A stretch of DNA of 64,000 bases from Vibrio sp. Isolate32. Its GTDB lineage: Bacteria > Pseudomonadota > Gammaproteobacteria > Enterobacterales > Vibrionaceae. The position numbers and the translations under genes are program-made. This document shows positions 17,741 to 27,209 of this stretch, piece by piece (positions within the stretch are counted from its first letter, which is position 1; every line of letters begins with the position of its first letter). Below the pieces are notes generated by a model. That model was not told where the DNA came from, ran no database searches, and saw only the letters and a program-made list of their open reading frames with translations. The stretch spans positions 62,001-126,000 of the forward strand of contig NZ_JAKEUQ010000008.1 of NCBI RefSeq assembly GCF_022397955.1, in the 5' to 3' direction.

Positions 17741-19387
17741 TTATAGACCTGCAGCGGCAAATACTTGATTAACAATCTCTTGAGCTTCTGCTTCGATCGC
17801 TTTTAGGTGTTCTTCACCTTTAAAGCTCTCACAGTAGATTTTGTAGATGTCTTCCGTTCCTGATGGGCGAGCAGCAAACCAACCGTTCTTAGTTGTCACT
17901 TTAAGACCACCGATTGCTGCACCATTACCTGGAGCATGCGTCAAACGAGCAGTAATCGCATCACCAGCAAGTGTTTCAGCAGAAACCATCTCTGGAGATA
18001 GCTTCTTCAGCACATCTTTTTGTGCACCGTTTGCTACTGCTTGAATACGGTTGTACTTAGATTCACCGTGTTTAGCAGCAAGCTCTTCGTAGTATTCTTG
18101 TGGGTTCTTACCAGTTACCGCTGTGATCTCAGCCGCAAGTAGGCAAAGAATTAGGCCGTCTTTATCTGTTGACCAAGGCGTACCATCTTTACGTAAGAAA
18201 GAAGCACCCGCACTCTCTTCACCACCAAAGCCAAACTGACCGTTGTATAGGCCATCAACGAACCATTTGAAACCAACTGGCACTTCACAAAGTTCGCGAC
18301 CTAAGTCTGCTACTACGCGGTCAATCAATGCACTTGATACCAAAGTTTTACCAACTGCAACTTCTTTACCCCAACCTTCACGGTTACGGTATAGGTAGTC
18401 GATACAAACCGCTAGGAAGTGGTTAGGGTTCATTAGGCCTTTTGGCGTAACAATGCCGTGACGATCGTAATCTGGGTCGTTACCAAATGCTAGTGCGTAC
18501 TCATCTTTAAGCGCAAGCAAGCCTGCCATTGCGTATGGTGAAGAGCAGTCCATACGAACCACGCCATCTTTATCTAGAGACATGAATTGGAAAGAAGGGT
18601 CAACCGCTTCATTTACCAAAGTAAGGTCTAAGTTGTACGCTTTACCAATTTGACGCCAATAATCAATACCGCTTCCGCCCAGTGGATCCACACCAATTTT
18701 GATGTTCGCTTTCTGGATAGCTTCCATATCAACCACGTTAACTAAATCAGCAACGTATGGAGTAACTAGGTCGACTTCTTTCACTAATTCAGACTGTTTA
18801 GCCTGTGCAATAGGCCTGCGTTTAACGCCTTGCATTTGCTCAGAAATAATAACGTTCGCACGATCTTCAATAGCTTGCGTTAGTTCCGCTTCAGCAGGGC
18901 CACCGTGTGTCGGGTTGTATTTGATACCGCCGTCTTGAGGTGGGTTGTGTGAAGGTGTGATAACAATGCCATCGGCTTTTTTGTCATTCACTAGGTTGTG
19001 CGTAAGAATCGCGTGCGAGATACCTGGTGTTGGAGTAAAGCCATTGTTTTCTTGAATAATAACTTCAACACCGTTCGCTACAAGTACTTCGATTACCGTA
19101 GAAAACGCAGGTTCAGATAGTGCGTGCGTATCTTTACCTAAGAAAAGTGGACCTGTTGTACCTTGCTCAGCACGCACTTCAGCCACTGCTTGGGCAATCG
19201 CTAGAATGTGGTTTTCGTTAAATGTTGATTTGTCAGCAGTACCACGGTGACCTGAAGTACCGAATAGTACTTTGTGATCTGGGTTAGTCGCATCCGGTTG
19301 CTGTAAGAAATAGTTAGCCACTAAAGCCGGAATATTATGAAGATCTTCCTGCTGAGCTTTTTGCCCAGCACGAGGGTGCATAGCCAT
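17741..19387 (-). CDS. pgm: Phosphoglucomutase (alpha-D-glucose phosphate-specific)
   Basis: The 548-residue alpha-D-phosphohexomutase has the phospho-serine S146 in TPSHNPP, the metal-binding loop DPDYDRHG and the sugar loop GGEESAGAS. The C-terminal phosphate-binding loop is [12 protein letters not shown]. It interconverts glucose 1- and 6-phosphate for glycogen and envelope sugars. It is downstream of seqA as in E. coli, but a strong terminator separates the two here. The start ATG has AAGGA 10 bases upstream; a second ATG two codons later is less likely. Confidence 0.96.
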   Translation of the reverse strand: MAMHPRAGQKAQQEDLHNIPALVANYFLQQPDATNPDHKVLFGTSGHRGTADKSTFNENHILAIAQAVAEVRAEQGTTGPLFLGKDTHALSEPAFSTVIEVLVANGVEVIIQENNGFTPTPGISHAILTHNLVNDKKADGIVITPSHNPPQDGGIKYNPTHGGPAEAELTQAIEDRANVIISEQMQGVKRRPIAQAKQSELVKEVDLVTPYVADLVNVVDMEAIQKANIKIGVDPLGGSGIDYWRQIGKAYNLDLTLVNEAVDPSFQFMSLDKDGVVRMDCSSPYAMAGLLALKDEYALAFGNDPDYDRHGIVTPKGLMNPNHFLAVCIDYLYRNREGWGKEVAVGKTLVSSALIDRVVADLGRELCEVPVGFKWFVDGLYNGQFGFGGEESAGASFLRKDGTPWSTDKDGLILCLLAAEITAVTGKNPQEYYEELAAKHGESKYNRIQAVANGAQKDVLKKLSPEMVSAETLAGDAITARLTHAPGNGAAIGGLKVTTKNGWFAARPSGTEDIYKIYCESFKGEEHLKAIEAEAQEIVNQVFAAAGL

Positions 19388-19426
19388 TTTTCGACATCCT
19401 TATATATATAAAATTTAAAAACAAAA

Positions 19427-19468
19427 AAACCTCATAATATCTTCTTATCCATGGATATTATGAGGTTT
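19427..19468 (-). terminator. Strong terminator between seqA and pgm
   Basis: The 15-bp perfect arms AAACCTCATAATATC and GATATTATGAGGTTT enclose a 12-base loop, followed on the minus strand by a T7 run. It lies 13 bases past the seqA stop. Confidence 0.85.
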
Positions 19469-19481
19469 AAATCAGATTTCG

Positions 19482-20021
19482 TTAAATTGAACCTGTTACT
19501 TTTTCGATCAATTCTGCTTGGAAATTCATGCGGCTCATAAGCTGCTCAACCATCTGTCTCTTGCGGCTAGTATTATTATTTGTAATAACCCAAAAAGGAC
19601 TTTGTGGAATGGCTTTAGGCTTAGTCGTGTTGCCGTTTGCTAACAACGTCGCTTCGTTATCTGCAAAGTAAACACGCTTACGGCCTTTTACTTGAGTTGC
19701 TTCTGAAAAGCTTTCAGGGTCGATTTTATGCAGTGTTGATAACACCAACATGAAACGATCAATGGCTTTCTTTAGTGACGCAAACTCATCTGATATTAGT
19801 AGTGAGCGCATTTCTTTAACGCCATCGAACTTCTCTGGAGTAAAGCCTACCTCTTTGCTAACAACGATACCTTTCTGCTCTACGATCTCTTCGATCGGAG
19901 CCATGCCTTGGCTATCAACCTGTAACAAGCGGCGCAGAATATCTGAAGCGCTTTCGCCAATACGTTCTGTCTGACCCGCAATAAAACGGTATAGGTCCTC
20001 ATCAACCTCAATTGTTTTCAT
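19482..20021 (-). CDS. seqA: Replication initiation negative regulator SeqA
   Basis: The 179-residue SeqA has an N-terminal oligomerisation segment (MKTIEVDEDLYRFIAGQTER) and a C-terminal domain with TKPKAIPQSPFWVITNNNT, the part that binds hemimethylated GATC. It sequesters newly replicated oriC and helps organise the nucleoid. It is divergent from the ybfF-like esterase with under 100 bases between the starts, as in E. coli. The ribosome binding site is weak. The protein is close to full E. coli length (181). Confidence 0.95.
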   Translation of the reverse strand: MKTIEVDEDLYRFIAGQTERIGESASDILRRLLQVDSQGMAPIEEIVEQKGIVVSKEVGFTPEKFDGVKEMRSLLISDEFASLKKAIDRFMLVLSTLHKIDPESFSEATQVKGRKRVYFADNEATLLANGNTTKPKAIPQSPFWVITNNNTSRKRQMVEQLMSRMNFQAELIEKVTGSI

Positions 20022-20114
20022 TCGCTTTTCACAATCTCAATGTTTAAACTCAGGGGGATTATAGCGAGATCCGCGCGGATACTCTACGTCAAACCCACCA
20101 TGAATAAGATAAAA

Positions 20115-20876
20115 ATGTCAGTACAGCTCAACTATAAAATCGAAGGTGAGGGTCACACCATAGTTTTGATCCATGGATTATTCGGTAATCTGGACAACCT
20201 AGGCTTGCTGGCCAGGGATCTAAAAGTCGATCATCAGGTACTGAGTATCGATCTTCGTAACCACGGACAATCCTTCCACAGTGATACCCATAATTACCAA
20301 ACGATGGCACAAGACGTCGCTCAACTGCTGAAAGATCTCGAGCTGAATGACGTCACTGTCATTGGTCACTCAATGGGTGGTAAAGTTGCCATGGCGCTCA
20401 CCCAACATCTAGAGCTGTGCAAGCTGATTGTATTGGACATGGCGCCGGTCGCTTACACCCAAAGCCGTCACGATAACGTATTCGCCGGCCTACAAGCAGT
20501 AATGGAAGAAAAACCAGTATCTCGTGCCGAAGCACTTAAAGTGCTGGCCAAACATATCGAAATAGACGGCGTTCGTCAGTTCTTAACGAAGTCATTGTTT
20601 AAGTCAGAACAAGGCATTATGGAGTGGCGCTTTAACGTCGCATCTCTGCTCGCCAACTATGCACACATCATTGGCTGGGAACCGATCGACAAAACTTCGG
20701 TCAAAACCTTGCTAATAAAAGGGGGGGATTCTGACTACCTCACGGCTGAGCACCAAACTGCGGTCCAACAGCAATTTTCTAACGCAAAGGCGCACGTCAT
20801 TGCGAATACGGGCCACTGGCTACACGCAGAAAAGCCAGCTGAAGTGCTAAGAACAATTCGAAAATTCATCGCTTAA
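20115..20876 (+). CDS. ybfF: Alpha/beta hydrolase, YbfF-type esterase
   Basis: The 253-residue alpha/beta hydrolase has the oxyanion region IHGLFGNLDN, nucleophile elbow GHSMGGK and C-terminal histidine in GHWLHAEKP. E. coli YbfF is an esterase acting on short-chain acyl-CoA and similar esters; its physiological substrate is unclear. I chose the ATG at 20115 (MSVQLNYKIEGEG) because it matches family length. The frame is open back to 20040, but those ATGs lack ribosome binding sites and would overlap the seqA promoter. Confidence 0.88.
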   Translation: MSVQLNYKIEGEGHTIVLIHGLFGNLDNLGLLARDLKVDHQVLSIDLRNHGQSFHSDTHNYQTMAQDVAQLLKDLELNDVTVIGHSMGGKVAMALTQHLELCKLIVLDMAPVAYTQSRHDNVFAGLQAVMEEKPVSRAEALKVLAKHIEIDGVRQFLTKSLFKSEQGIMEWRFNVASLLANYAHIIGWEPIDKTSVKTLLIKGGDSDYLTAEHQTAVQQQFSNAKAHVIANTGHWLHAEKPAEVLRTIRKFIA

Positions 20877-20984
20877 GTGCGCTTTTTCATGCAGATAAAT
20901 GAGAGCTGAGTAATCACTGCACATTAACTTTATCTCGTAACAGTGATATAGTGCGCCCAAGCAAAATTGGTATATAAGGTTCCC

Positions 20985-21203
20985 ATGCTTTACGACTACA
21001 TGAACATCATTGAATCTGTTGGTTTAGACCTCCTATTTGCCGCGATTTTCTTTTTAATCGGTATGGCAATTAAGGACGTTCTCAAGCAAGGAAATGTTCC
21101 TCCATTTGGTCGTCGCATTGTGTGGTTAGTACTTTTCCTTGGCTGTGCAGGTTTTATCGCCAAAGGGATAATCCAACTAAGCTGGGAAGGAACCGGAATC
21201 TAG
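20985..21203 (+). CDS. DUF2788 small inner-membrane protein
   Basis: The 72-residue protein has two membrane helices (about residues 10-27 and 42-60) joined by a basic cytoplasmic-looking loop with PPFGRRIVW. It belongs to the uncharacterised DUF2788 family of small proteobacterial membrane proteins. The ATG at 20985 has AAGG 5 bases upstream; a TTG in frame at 20967 would lengthen it without a ribosome binding site. It lies 58 bases before fldA in the same direction, but no function is known. Confidence 0.8.
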   Translation: MLYDYMNIIESVGLDLLFAAIFFLIGMAIKDVLKQGNVPPFGRRIVWLVLFLGCAGFIAKGIIQLSWEGTGI

Positions 21204-21261
21204 CGATTCCCCTCCGAACTTTATTACACCGACAACAGACAAAATGAAAGGTAATGATTCT

Positions 21262-21795
21262 ATGGCAAGTGTAGGTCTCTTCTTTGGTAGCGATACAGGT
21301 AACACTGAAGCTGTTGCTAAGATGATTCAAAAGCAATTGAGCAAACAGCTCGTTCACGTTCAAGACATTGCAAAAAGCAGCAAAGAAGATATCGATAACT
21401 TCGATCTACTGCTGCTTGGTATCCCTACGTGGTACTACGGCGAAGCACAATGTGATTGGGATGACTTCTTCCCAGAGCTAGAAGCTATTGATTTCTCAAC
21501 TAAGCTTGTTGCTATCTTTGGTTGTGGTGACCAAGAAGATTACGCAGAATACTTCTGTGATGCTATGGGTACTATCCGTGACATCGTTGAAGCGAAAGGC
21601 GGTACTATCCTAGGTTACACTTCTACTGAAGGCTACGAGTTCGAAGCATCGAAAGGTCTAGTTGAAGGCGATGACAGCCAATTCGTTGGTCTATGTATCG
21701 ACGAAGACCGTCAACCAGATCTAACTGATGAGCGTGTATCTAACTGGGTTAAACAAATCCACGAAGAGATGTGCCTAGCAGAGCTTGAAGACTAA
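21262..21795 (+). CDS. fldA: Flavodoxin FldA
   Basis: The 177-residue long-chain flavodoxin has the FMN phosphate loop GSDTGNTEAVA at residues 8-18, the W in PTWYYGE and the Y in GCGDQEDYAEYF. It carries electrons at low potential to enzymes such as pyruvate-formate lyase activase and MetH. The start at 21262 gives the usual N-terminus (MASVGLFFGSDTG); AAAGG lies upstream. An in-frame ATG at 21244 would add six residues. It sits next to the fur region as in E. coli. Confidence 0.95.
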   Translation: MASVGLFFGSDTGNTEAVAKMIQKQLSKQLVHVQDIAKSSKEDIDNFDLLLLGIPTWYYGEAQCDWDDFFPELEAIDFSTKLVAIFGCGDQEDYAEYFCDAMGTIRDIVEAKGGTILGYTSTEGYEFEASKGLVEGDDSQFVGLCIDEDRQPDLTDERVSNWVKQIHEEMCLAELED

Positions 21796-21843
21796 TTCTC
21801 TGGCAGTTGTCCATTGTTACAATTAGTGACAACTCTCTAGATA

Positions 21844-21872
21844 TGAAAAACCTCCTAATTGGAGGTTTTTTT
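21844..21872 (+). terminator. fldA terminator
   Basis: AAAAACCTCC, loop TAATT and GGAGGTTTTTTT form a clean intrinsic terminator 50 bases after fldA. The A run also suits the opposing gene. Confidence 0.85.
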
Positions 21873-21890
21873 CTGTTCAATAGTTACCTA

Positions 21891-22397
21891 TTAGCACTCT
21901 GCTTCCAGTGCTTCGTCATCATCTCTGAATTGCGGCTTCTTTCTGACATAAAGCGTACGCTGAATTTCTGAGACCACATTCCCCTGTTTATCTTTGACAT
22001 AGATAATAAACTCAGGGAAACACTTCTCACCAAGTTGAGTCTGACGGTAAATCTCATCAAGCTGACCTTGGCTTATTTCAAAGTCTGCATACAGATCTGA
22101 CTGACCAGGTTTGATGAAGTTAATGCTCGCCTCTTTGTCCCACACATAATACCTTTCACCTAGAATTCCCATTAACATCAATGAGTAAACAGGATCCGTG
22201 AGGGAAAATATGCTGCCGCCATACTGAGTACGATTGGCATTTTTGTTCCACCAGCGCAACTTAAGCACTGTTTTTACTACCCTAAAATCCGAACTAATAT
22301 GGGCTATCTTTATCCCTGCTCCCCAAAATGGAGGCCAGATATTAAGAGCGAATTTTACGATGTTTGGTTTGTATATTTTTGCAAGTTGCTTATTCAT
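21891..22397 (-). CDS. DUF4442 / hotdog-fold thioesterase-like protein
   Basis: The 168-residue protein is of the DUF4442 type, predicted to take the hotdog fold of acyl-CoA thioesterases. Visible hallmarks are NRTQYGGSIFSLTDPVYSLM in the middle, where hotdog enzymes keep their central helix, and a strand-rich C-terminal half ending in RTLYVRKKP. The natural acyl substrate is unknown. It converges on fldA and is divergent from fur. GGAA precedes the start. Confidence 0.75.
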   Translation of the reverse strand: MNKQLAKIYKPNIVKFALNIWPPFWGAGIKIAHISSDFRVVKTVLKLRWWNKNANRTQYGGSIFSLTDPVYSLMLMGILGERYYVWDKEASINFIKPGQSDLYADFEISQGQLDEIYRQTQLGEKCFPEFIIYVKDKQGNVVSEIQRTLYVRKKPQFRDDDEALEAEC

Positions 22398-22604
22398 AAC
22401 AACATTCCGTGTTCATATTAGAATTACCACCACCTAAACTGGTCGTACCTCAACTATAAGTGAGATACTTCCAATTTACAAAACAGATTGTGATGTTGAT
22501 TAGTAACCCTTTGAAGTTCGTGGTTTATTGTTATGCCTGACTAAACTATAATGGTATTAATATTGAATTCTGTTAATTGCTGCAGATCATCAACAGGAAA
22601 GTAT

Positions 22605-23054
22605 ATGTCAGACAATAATCAAGCGCTAAAAGATGCTGGTCTTAAAGTGACCCTCCCAAGGCTCAAAATTTTAGAAGTATTACAACAACCAGACTGCCAA
22701 CATATTAGTGCTGAAGATTTATATAAAAAGCTGATCGACTTAGGTGAAGAGATCGGGCTTGCGACCGTTTATCGAGTATTAAACCAATTCGATGACGCTG
22801 GCATTGTAACTCGCCACCATTTTGAAGGCGGTAAGTCTGTATTCGAACTTTCAACACAGCACCACCACGATCATCTAGTATGTCTAGATTGTGGTGAAGT
22901 TATCGAGTTCTCTGATGATATCATCGAAGAGAGACAAAAAGAGATAGCGAAGCGCTACAACGTTCAGCTAACGAACCACAGTTTATACTTATACGGCAAA
23001 AGCATTAGCGGAGATTGCAAAGGCAATCCAGACGCACATAAAGCGAAGAAATAA
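22605..23054 (+). CDS. fur: Ferric uptake regulator Fur
   Basis: The 149-residue Fur has an N-terminal winged helix (VTLPRLKILEVL; recognition helix region GLATVYRVLNQF). The metal-binding C-terminal domain has HHHDH at 86-90 and the structural-zinc pair C93/C96 in VCLDCGEV. With Fe2+ it represses iron-uptake genes. The ATG at 22605 with AGGA 6 bases upstream gives the standard N-terminus (MSDNNQALKDAGLKVT). An upstream frame opening at 22551 is not needed. I see no convincing Fur box before the gene. Confidence 0.97.
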   Translation: MSDNNQALKDAGLKVTLPRLKILEVLQQPDCQHISAEDLYKKLIDLGEEIGLATVYRVLNQFDDAGIVTRHHFEGGKSVFELSTQHHHDHLVCLDCGEVIEFSDDIIEERQKEIAKRYNVQLTNHSLYLYGKSISGDCKGNPDAHKAKK

Positions 23055-23059
23055 TACAG

Positions 23060-23084
23060 ACGCTAGCTTAGGCCGGCGTTTTTT
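23060..23084 (+). terminator. fur terminator
   Basis: ACGCTAGC and GCCGGCGT (one wobble, one mismatch) are followed by T6, just after the fur stop. Confidence 0.7.
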
Positions 23085-23140
23085 GTATAGGGCAGAAAGT
23101 CCGCTAGATTGTTCTTTAGATCCACGAATTATTCAGAAAC

Positions 23141-23169
23141 AAAAAAAACCGGCTCTAAGCCGGTTTTTT
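23141..23169. terminator. Bidirectional terminator, glnS side
   Basis: The perfect stem AAAAAACCGGCT / AGCCGGTTTTTT with a three-base loop sits 36 bases past the glnS stop and also faces fur. Confidence 0.88.
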
Positions 23170-23204
23170 ATTGGGTCGCTTTTAACAAACTAAGTTCTCA
23201 AGCA

Positions 23205-24872
23205 TCAAGCTTCAGTTTTACCCCAAGTGTCACGTAGACCTACCGTGCGGTTGAAGACTAGTGAATCTGCTTTAGAGTCTTTCGAGTCCACACAGAAGTA
23301 ACCTGTACGCTCAAATTGGAAACCTTGCTCTGCAGCAGCTTCCGCTAGGCTAGGCTCTACAAAACCGTTCAACTTAACCAGAGACTCTGAGTTAATCGTT
23401 GCAGCGAAATCATCCGCAGCAGCAGGGTTTTCAACAGTAAATAGACGGTCGTATAGACGAATCTCAGCTGGCAGTGCTTTATCAGCAGATACCCAGTGGA
23501 TAACACCCTTCACTTTACGGCCATCTGCTGGGTTCTTACCTAGCGTTTCGTCATCGTAAGAACAGAAGATAGTTGTAATGTTGCCTTCCGCATCTTTCTC
23601 GATACGCTCAGCTTTAATTACGTAAGCACCACGTAAACGAACTTCTTTACCTAGAACCAAACGCTTGTACTTCTTGTTTGCTTCTTCACGGAAGTCATCA
23701 CGCTCAATCCAAACTTCACGAGTAAACGGTACTTCACGAGTGCCCATTTCAGGTTTGTTCGGATGATTAGCAACCGTTAGTGTTTCTACTTTGTCTGAAT
23801 CGTAGTTTTCAATCACAACCTTAACCGGATCTAGAACAGCCATTGCACGCGGTGCATTTTCGTTCAAGTCATCACGGATACAAGACTCAAGTGAACCGAA
23901 CTCAATCATGTTCTCTTGTTTAGTCACACCGATACGCTTACAGAATTCACGAATAGACGCAGAAGTGAAACCACGACGACGTAAACCAGAGATAGTTGGC
24001 ATACGTGGGTCATCCCAACCTTGAACTAGGTTTTCAATCACAAGTTGGTTTAGCTTACGCTTAGACATCACCGTGTATTCAAGATTCAGACGGCTGAACT
24101 CATACTGACGAGGTTGGCAATCGATCGTAATATTATCTAGAACCCAGTCGTACAAACGACGGTTGTCTTGGAATTCAAGAGTACAGATAGAGTGTGTAAT
24201 ACCTTCCAGCGCATCAGAGATACAGTGAGTGAAATCGTACATTGGGTAAATGCACCATTTGTCACCTGTCTGATGGTGGTGAGCAAAACGAACACGGTAG
24301 ATAACAGGATCGCGCATTACCATGAATGACGAGCTCATGTCGATCTTAGCACGTAGACACGCTTTACCTTCTTCAAAGCCACCGTCACGCATTTTTTCGA
24401 ATAGCGCTAGGTTTTCTTCAGGGCTGCGGTCGCGGTATGGGCTTGCTTTACCTGGCTCTTTTAGCGTGCCACGGTATTCGCGGATCTGCTCAGGACTTAG
24501 CTCGTCAACGTACGCTAAGCCTTTATTAATTAATTCCACAGCATAAGCGTAAAGCGTATCGAAGTAGTTTGATGAGTAACAGATGTCACCAGACCATTCG
24601 AAGCCTAACCAGCTTACATCATTCTTAATTGACTCAACGTATTCAACGTCTTCTTTTTCAGGGTTTGTATCATCGAAACGAAGATTACATTGTCCCTGGT
24701 AGTCCTGAGCAATACCAAAATTCAAGCAAATAGATTTAGCGTGACCGATGTGCAGGTAACCATTTGGCTCCGGCGGGAAACGAGTATGCACGCTACTGTG
24801 TGTACCATCCGCTAAATCTTTATCGATAATTTGGCGAATGAAATTCGATGGACGAGCCTCAGCTTCACTCAT
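23205..24872 (-). CDS. glnS: Glutaminyl-tRNA synthetase
   Basis: The 555-residue class I synthetase has [15 protein letters not shown] near residue 33 (the HIGH motif) and [10 protein letters not shown] near 270 (KMSKS-equivalent). The C-terminal part is a GlnRS-type beta-barrel anticodon-binding domain. It charges tRNA-Gln directly, as in gammaproteobacteria. GAGGTG precedes the ATG. In E. coli it also lies between the nag genes and fur. Confidence 0.97.
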   Translation of the reverse strand: MSEAEARPSNFIRQIIDKDLADGTHSSVHTRFPPEPNGYLHIGHAKSICLNFGIAQDYQGQCNLRFDDTNPEKEDVEYVESIKNDVSWLGFEWSGDICYSSNYFDTLYAYAVELINKGLAYVDELSPEQIREYRGTLKEPGKASPYRDRSPEENLALFEKMRDGGFEEGKACLRAKIDMSSSFMVMRDPVIYRVRFAHHHQTGDKWCIYPMYDFTHCISDALEGITHSICTLEFQDNRRLYDWVLDNITIDCQPRQYEFSRLNLEYTVMSKRKLNQLVIENLVQGWDDPRMPTISGLRRRGFTSASIREFCKRIGVTKQENMIEFGSLESCIRDDLNENAPRAMAVLDPVKVVIENYDSDKVETLTVANHPNKPEMGTREVPFTREVWIERDDFREEANKKYKRLVLGKEVRLRGAYVIKAERIEKDAEGNITTIFCSYDDETLGKNPADGRKVKGVIHWVSADKALPAEIRLYDRLFTVENPAAADDFAATINSESLVKLNGFVEPSLAEAAAEQGFQFERTGYFCVDSKDSKADSLVFNRTVGLRDTWGKTEA

Positions 24873-25174
24873 CTATAGCACCTCTATGTATTTAGTATTG
24901 TCAGAGAAAGTTATCTTCCCTCTCCTAGCAAAACGCCACTTTTAGCGCCAACCCTAGGTAGAAAGATCATTGTTGCTAATCATCCACAATTCTTAGCCTT
25001 TGCACAATAAGAACCATCAGTTAATTGCGATTATTTCTGCTATTCGATGAAGAATAGAACGAACCTTCTCACTTGTCCTCAAGATGCAGATACAAAAAAG
25101 CCCCCCAGATGGGAGGCTTTCAATTTGACACTTACTTGAGAGTATTAATTACTGCTCAGTTAAGTACTTCCTTA
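24873..25174. other. Intergenic region between nagE and glnS
   Basis: These 302 bases hold the glnS promoter on the right side and the nagE terminator near 25100. I see no ORF or repeat that stands out. Confidence 0.5.
25094..25120 (-). terminator. nagE terminator
   Basis: AAAGCCcCCC and GGGaGGCTTT form a stem with one internal mismatch, followed on the minus strand by T6. Confidence 0.75.
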
Positions 25175-26734
25175 CTATGGAAGTTTTACATCAGATAGGT
25201 CTTCACCAGCACCGATAGCTTTCATTTCGCCAGCTACGATTTCAGCAAGAGGGCCTAGGATAACTTGCAGGTTGTTTTCACCTAGCTTAACAACACCTTT
25301 AGCACCTAGTTTCTTAAGAACTGCCTCGTCAGCAACAGAGCGGTCTTTAAGCGTTAGACGTAGACGTGTAATACAAGCGTCGATTGAAGTTAGGTTCTCG
25401 TGACCACCTAGAGCTTTCAGGTATTGACGTGCAAGGTCGCCCTTTGGTGCGTCGCCAGCAGGAGCTGCAGCAGCTTCGTCATCATCTTCACGACCTGGCG
25501 ATTTCAAGTTGAAAGCGCGGATTGCGAAAGAGAAAGTGAAGAAGTATAGAGCACCGAAACCAAGACCGATTAGTAGTAGTACAAATGGTTTAGTTGCTAG
25601 ACCCCAGTTCAATACGAAGTCGATAAGACCAGCAGAGAAACCGAAACCGTGTAGAGTACCAAACATGTTAGCAACAACTAGAGACAGACCCGTGAATACA
25701 GCGTGCATTGCGTATAGAGCAGGAGCTAGGAATACGAACATGAATTCTAGCGGCTCTGTGATACCTGTTAGGAATGAACAGAATGCTACTGAGAATAGTG
25801 CACCACCAACTTGGCTACGTTTTTCAGCAGGGGCTGCTAGGTACATTGCAAGTGCTGCACCTGGTAGACCGAACATCATTACTGGGAAGAAACCGTTCAT
25901 GAATACGCCAGCGCCTTTATCGCCACCGAAGAAACGGTGTAGGTCGCCAGACTTAACAGTGTCAGTTACTTCTTTAACAACAGTAGTGATTTCTGGAGTT
26001 ACAGAGTTAGCGAATGTGAATGTGTGCTCTTGGCCAACAACTAGAGTTTTAGCTAGTGATGGGTCAACACATAGTTGAGTGATGTTAGCGAATGCGCCTT
26101 GACCAGCAACGATGATTTCTTGACATGTACCCATACCGAACCAGAAGTACGAGTTCAATACGTGGTGTAGACCTACAGGGATAAGTGCACGGTTAAGAGT
26201 ACCGTAAACGAATTGACCGATAGCGCCAGACGTTGATACTGCGTGAGCCAGTGCGTCTAGACCAGATTGAACACCAGGCCAAACCACACCAGACACGGCA
26301 CCTGCAACAAGTGCAAATAGACCAGCCATGATTGGTACTAAACGTTTACCAGCGAAGAATGCCAGCCACTCAGGAAGGCGTGTAGCATGGAAAGCGTTGT
26401 AAGAGTGACCTGCGATGATACCTGCGAAGATACCGCCGAAGAAAGACATGTTAACGTCAGCGTTAATTGTTGTTGCTGTCGCTGTTAGAACGAAGTAAGC
26501 AACTGCACCAGCAAGACCTGCTGCGCCGTTACCGTCTTTAGAAAGACCAATCGCGATACCTAGACCAAATAGCAATGGTAGGTTATTGAAGATAGCACCA
26601 CCAGCTTGCGCCATAAATGGAATATCAAGTAGATCGCCTTGACCTAAACGTAATAGAAGCGCCGCAATCGGAAGCGTTGCGATAGGTAGCATTAAGGCCT
26701 TACCTAGCTTCTGTGCATATCCTAGAATATTCAC
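25175..26734 (-). CDS. nagE: PTS N-acetylglucosamine transporter, EIICB (NagE without IIA domain)
   Basis: The 519-residue glucose-family PTS permease has an N-terminal IIC membrane domain (about 1-390; GITEPLEF near its end). A C-terminal IIB domain carries the phosphorylated cysteine C454 in DACITRLRLTL. E. coli NagE carries an additional fused IIA domain (about 650 residues in all); it is absent here, so phosphate must come from a separate IIA, most likely Crr. It imports and phosphorylates GlcNAc. The start is GTG at 26734 with GGGGGA upstream. It is divergent from nagAC. Confidence 0.93.
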   Translation of the reverse strand: MNILGYAQKLGKALMLPIATLPIAALLLRLGQGDLLDIPFMAQAGGAIFNNLPLLFGLGIAIGLSKDGNGAAGLAGAVAYFVLTATATTINADVNMSFFGGIFAGIIAGHSYNAFHATRLPEWLAFFAGKRLVPIMAGLFALVAGAVSGVVWPGVQSGLDALAHAVSTSGAIGQFVYGTLNRALIPVGLHHVLNSYFWFGMGTCQEIIVAGQGAFANITQLCVDPSLAKTLVVGQEHTFTFANSVTPEITTVVKEVTDTVKSGDLHRFFGGDKGAGVFMNGFFPVMMFGLPGAALAMYLAAPAEKRSQVGGALFSVAFCSFLTGITEPLEFMFVFLAPALYAMHAVFTGLSLVVANMFGTLHGFGFSAGLIDFVLNWGLATKPFVLLLIGLGFGALYFFTFSFAIRAFNLKSPGREDDDEAAAAPAGDAPKGDLARQYLKALGGHENLTSIDACITRLRLTLKDRSVADEAVLKKLGAKGVVKLGENNLQVILGPLAEIVAGEMKAIGAGEDLSDVKLP

Positions 26735-26852
26735 CAGTTGTTTCCCCCTATAGGATTTTTTAGAATTCGTTTGAGAAACTTATTTTAGTCGCTCAATTTA
26801 GTCCTATTCAGTGTATTCAATTAATTTTGCTCCGCAAATTAAAACCTTACCA

Positions 26853-26872
26853 TTTGTGATCGTAATCACCAG
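26853..26872. promoter_or_regulatory. CRP binding site near nagE
   Basis: TGTGATCGTAATCACC keeps TGTGA-N6-TCAC, nearly the ideal CRP palindrome. It lies about 120 bp upstream of nagE and so suits activation of nagE or of the divergent pair. Confidence 0.75.
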
Positions 26873-26984
26873 TTTTCACCAAATCCAGAGGTTTTTGCTA
26901 GCGAGATCATAAAACTTATTTTATCATTCAAAAAAATGAACATTTATAGATAAAATCCAAATCTAACTATTGGGTCAAAAGTGA

Positions 26985-27004
26985 GTTATTTTCGGCATTA
27001 AAAG
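26985..27004. promoter_or_regulatory. Candidate NagC operator
   Basis: TTATTTTCGGCATTAAAA has the T-rich/GC-centre/A-rich pattern of NagC sites. nagC itself is the second downstream gene. The match is judged by eye only. Confidence 0.35.
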
Positions 27005-27209
27005 CTAGCTAACTTACTGATATTTTTAACCCAAACTCATAAAAACAATGAATTGTTCACATATTTTTCAAACACTTAAAATTGCTTCCCACTTTGAAGC
27101 CGTTTGCCCATAAAAGTTAAATCGTTACGTAAATGATGCTCGCAAACTAAGTCAACATTTAGGTAACGAACGAATTTAAAAGATCTGACGAAATAAGGAT
27201 TAGCTGACT

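Larger units (their letters stand above)
26735..27209. promoter_or_regulatory. Divergent nagE/nagA control region
   Basis: These 475 AT-rich bases contain a very good CRP site and at least one NagC-like AT-flanked site, listed separately. The arrangement resembles the nagE-nagBACD interval of E. coli, where NagC dimers bound at both promoters loop the DNA. No ORF is evident. Confidence 0.7.

Noticed and set aside
25509..26078. 189-codon plus-strand open frame opposite nagE
   Set aside because: It is antisense to a clear PTS permease, with Pro/Arg/Asn-biased composition typical of shadow frames.
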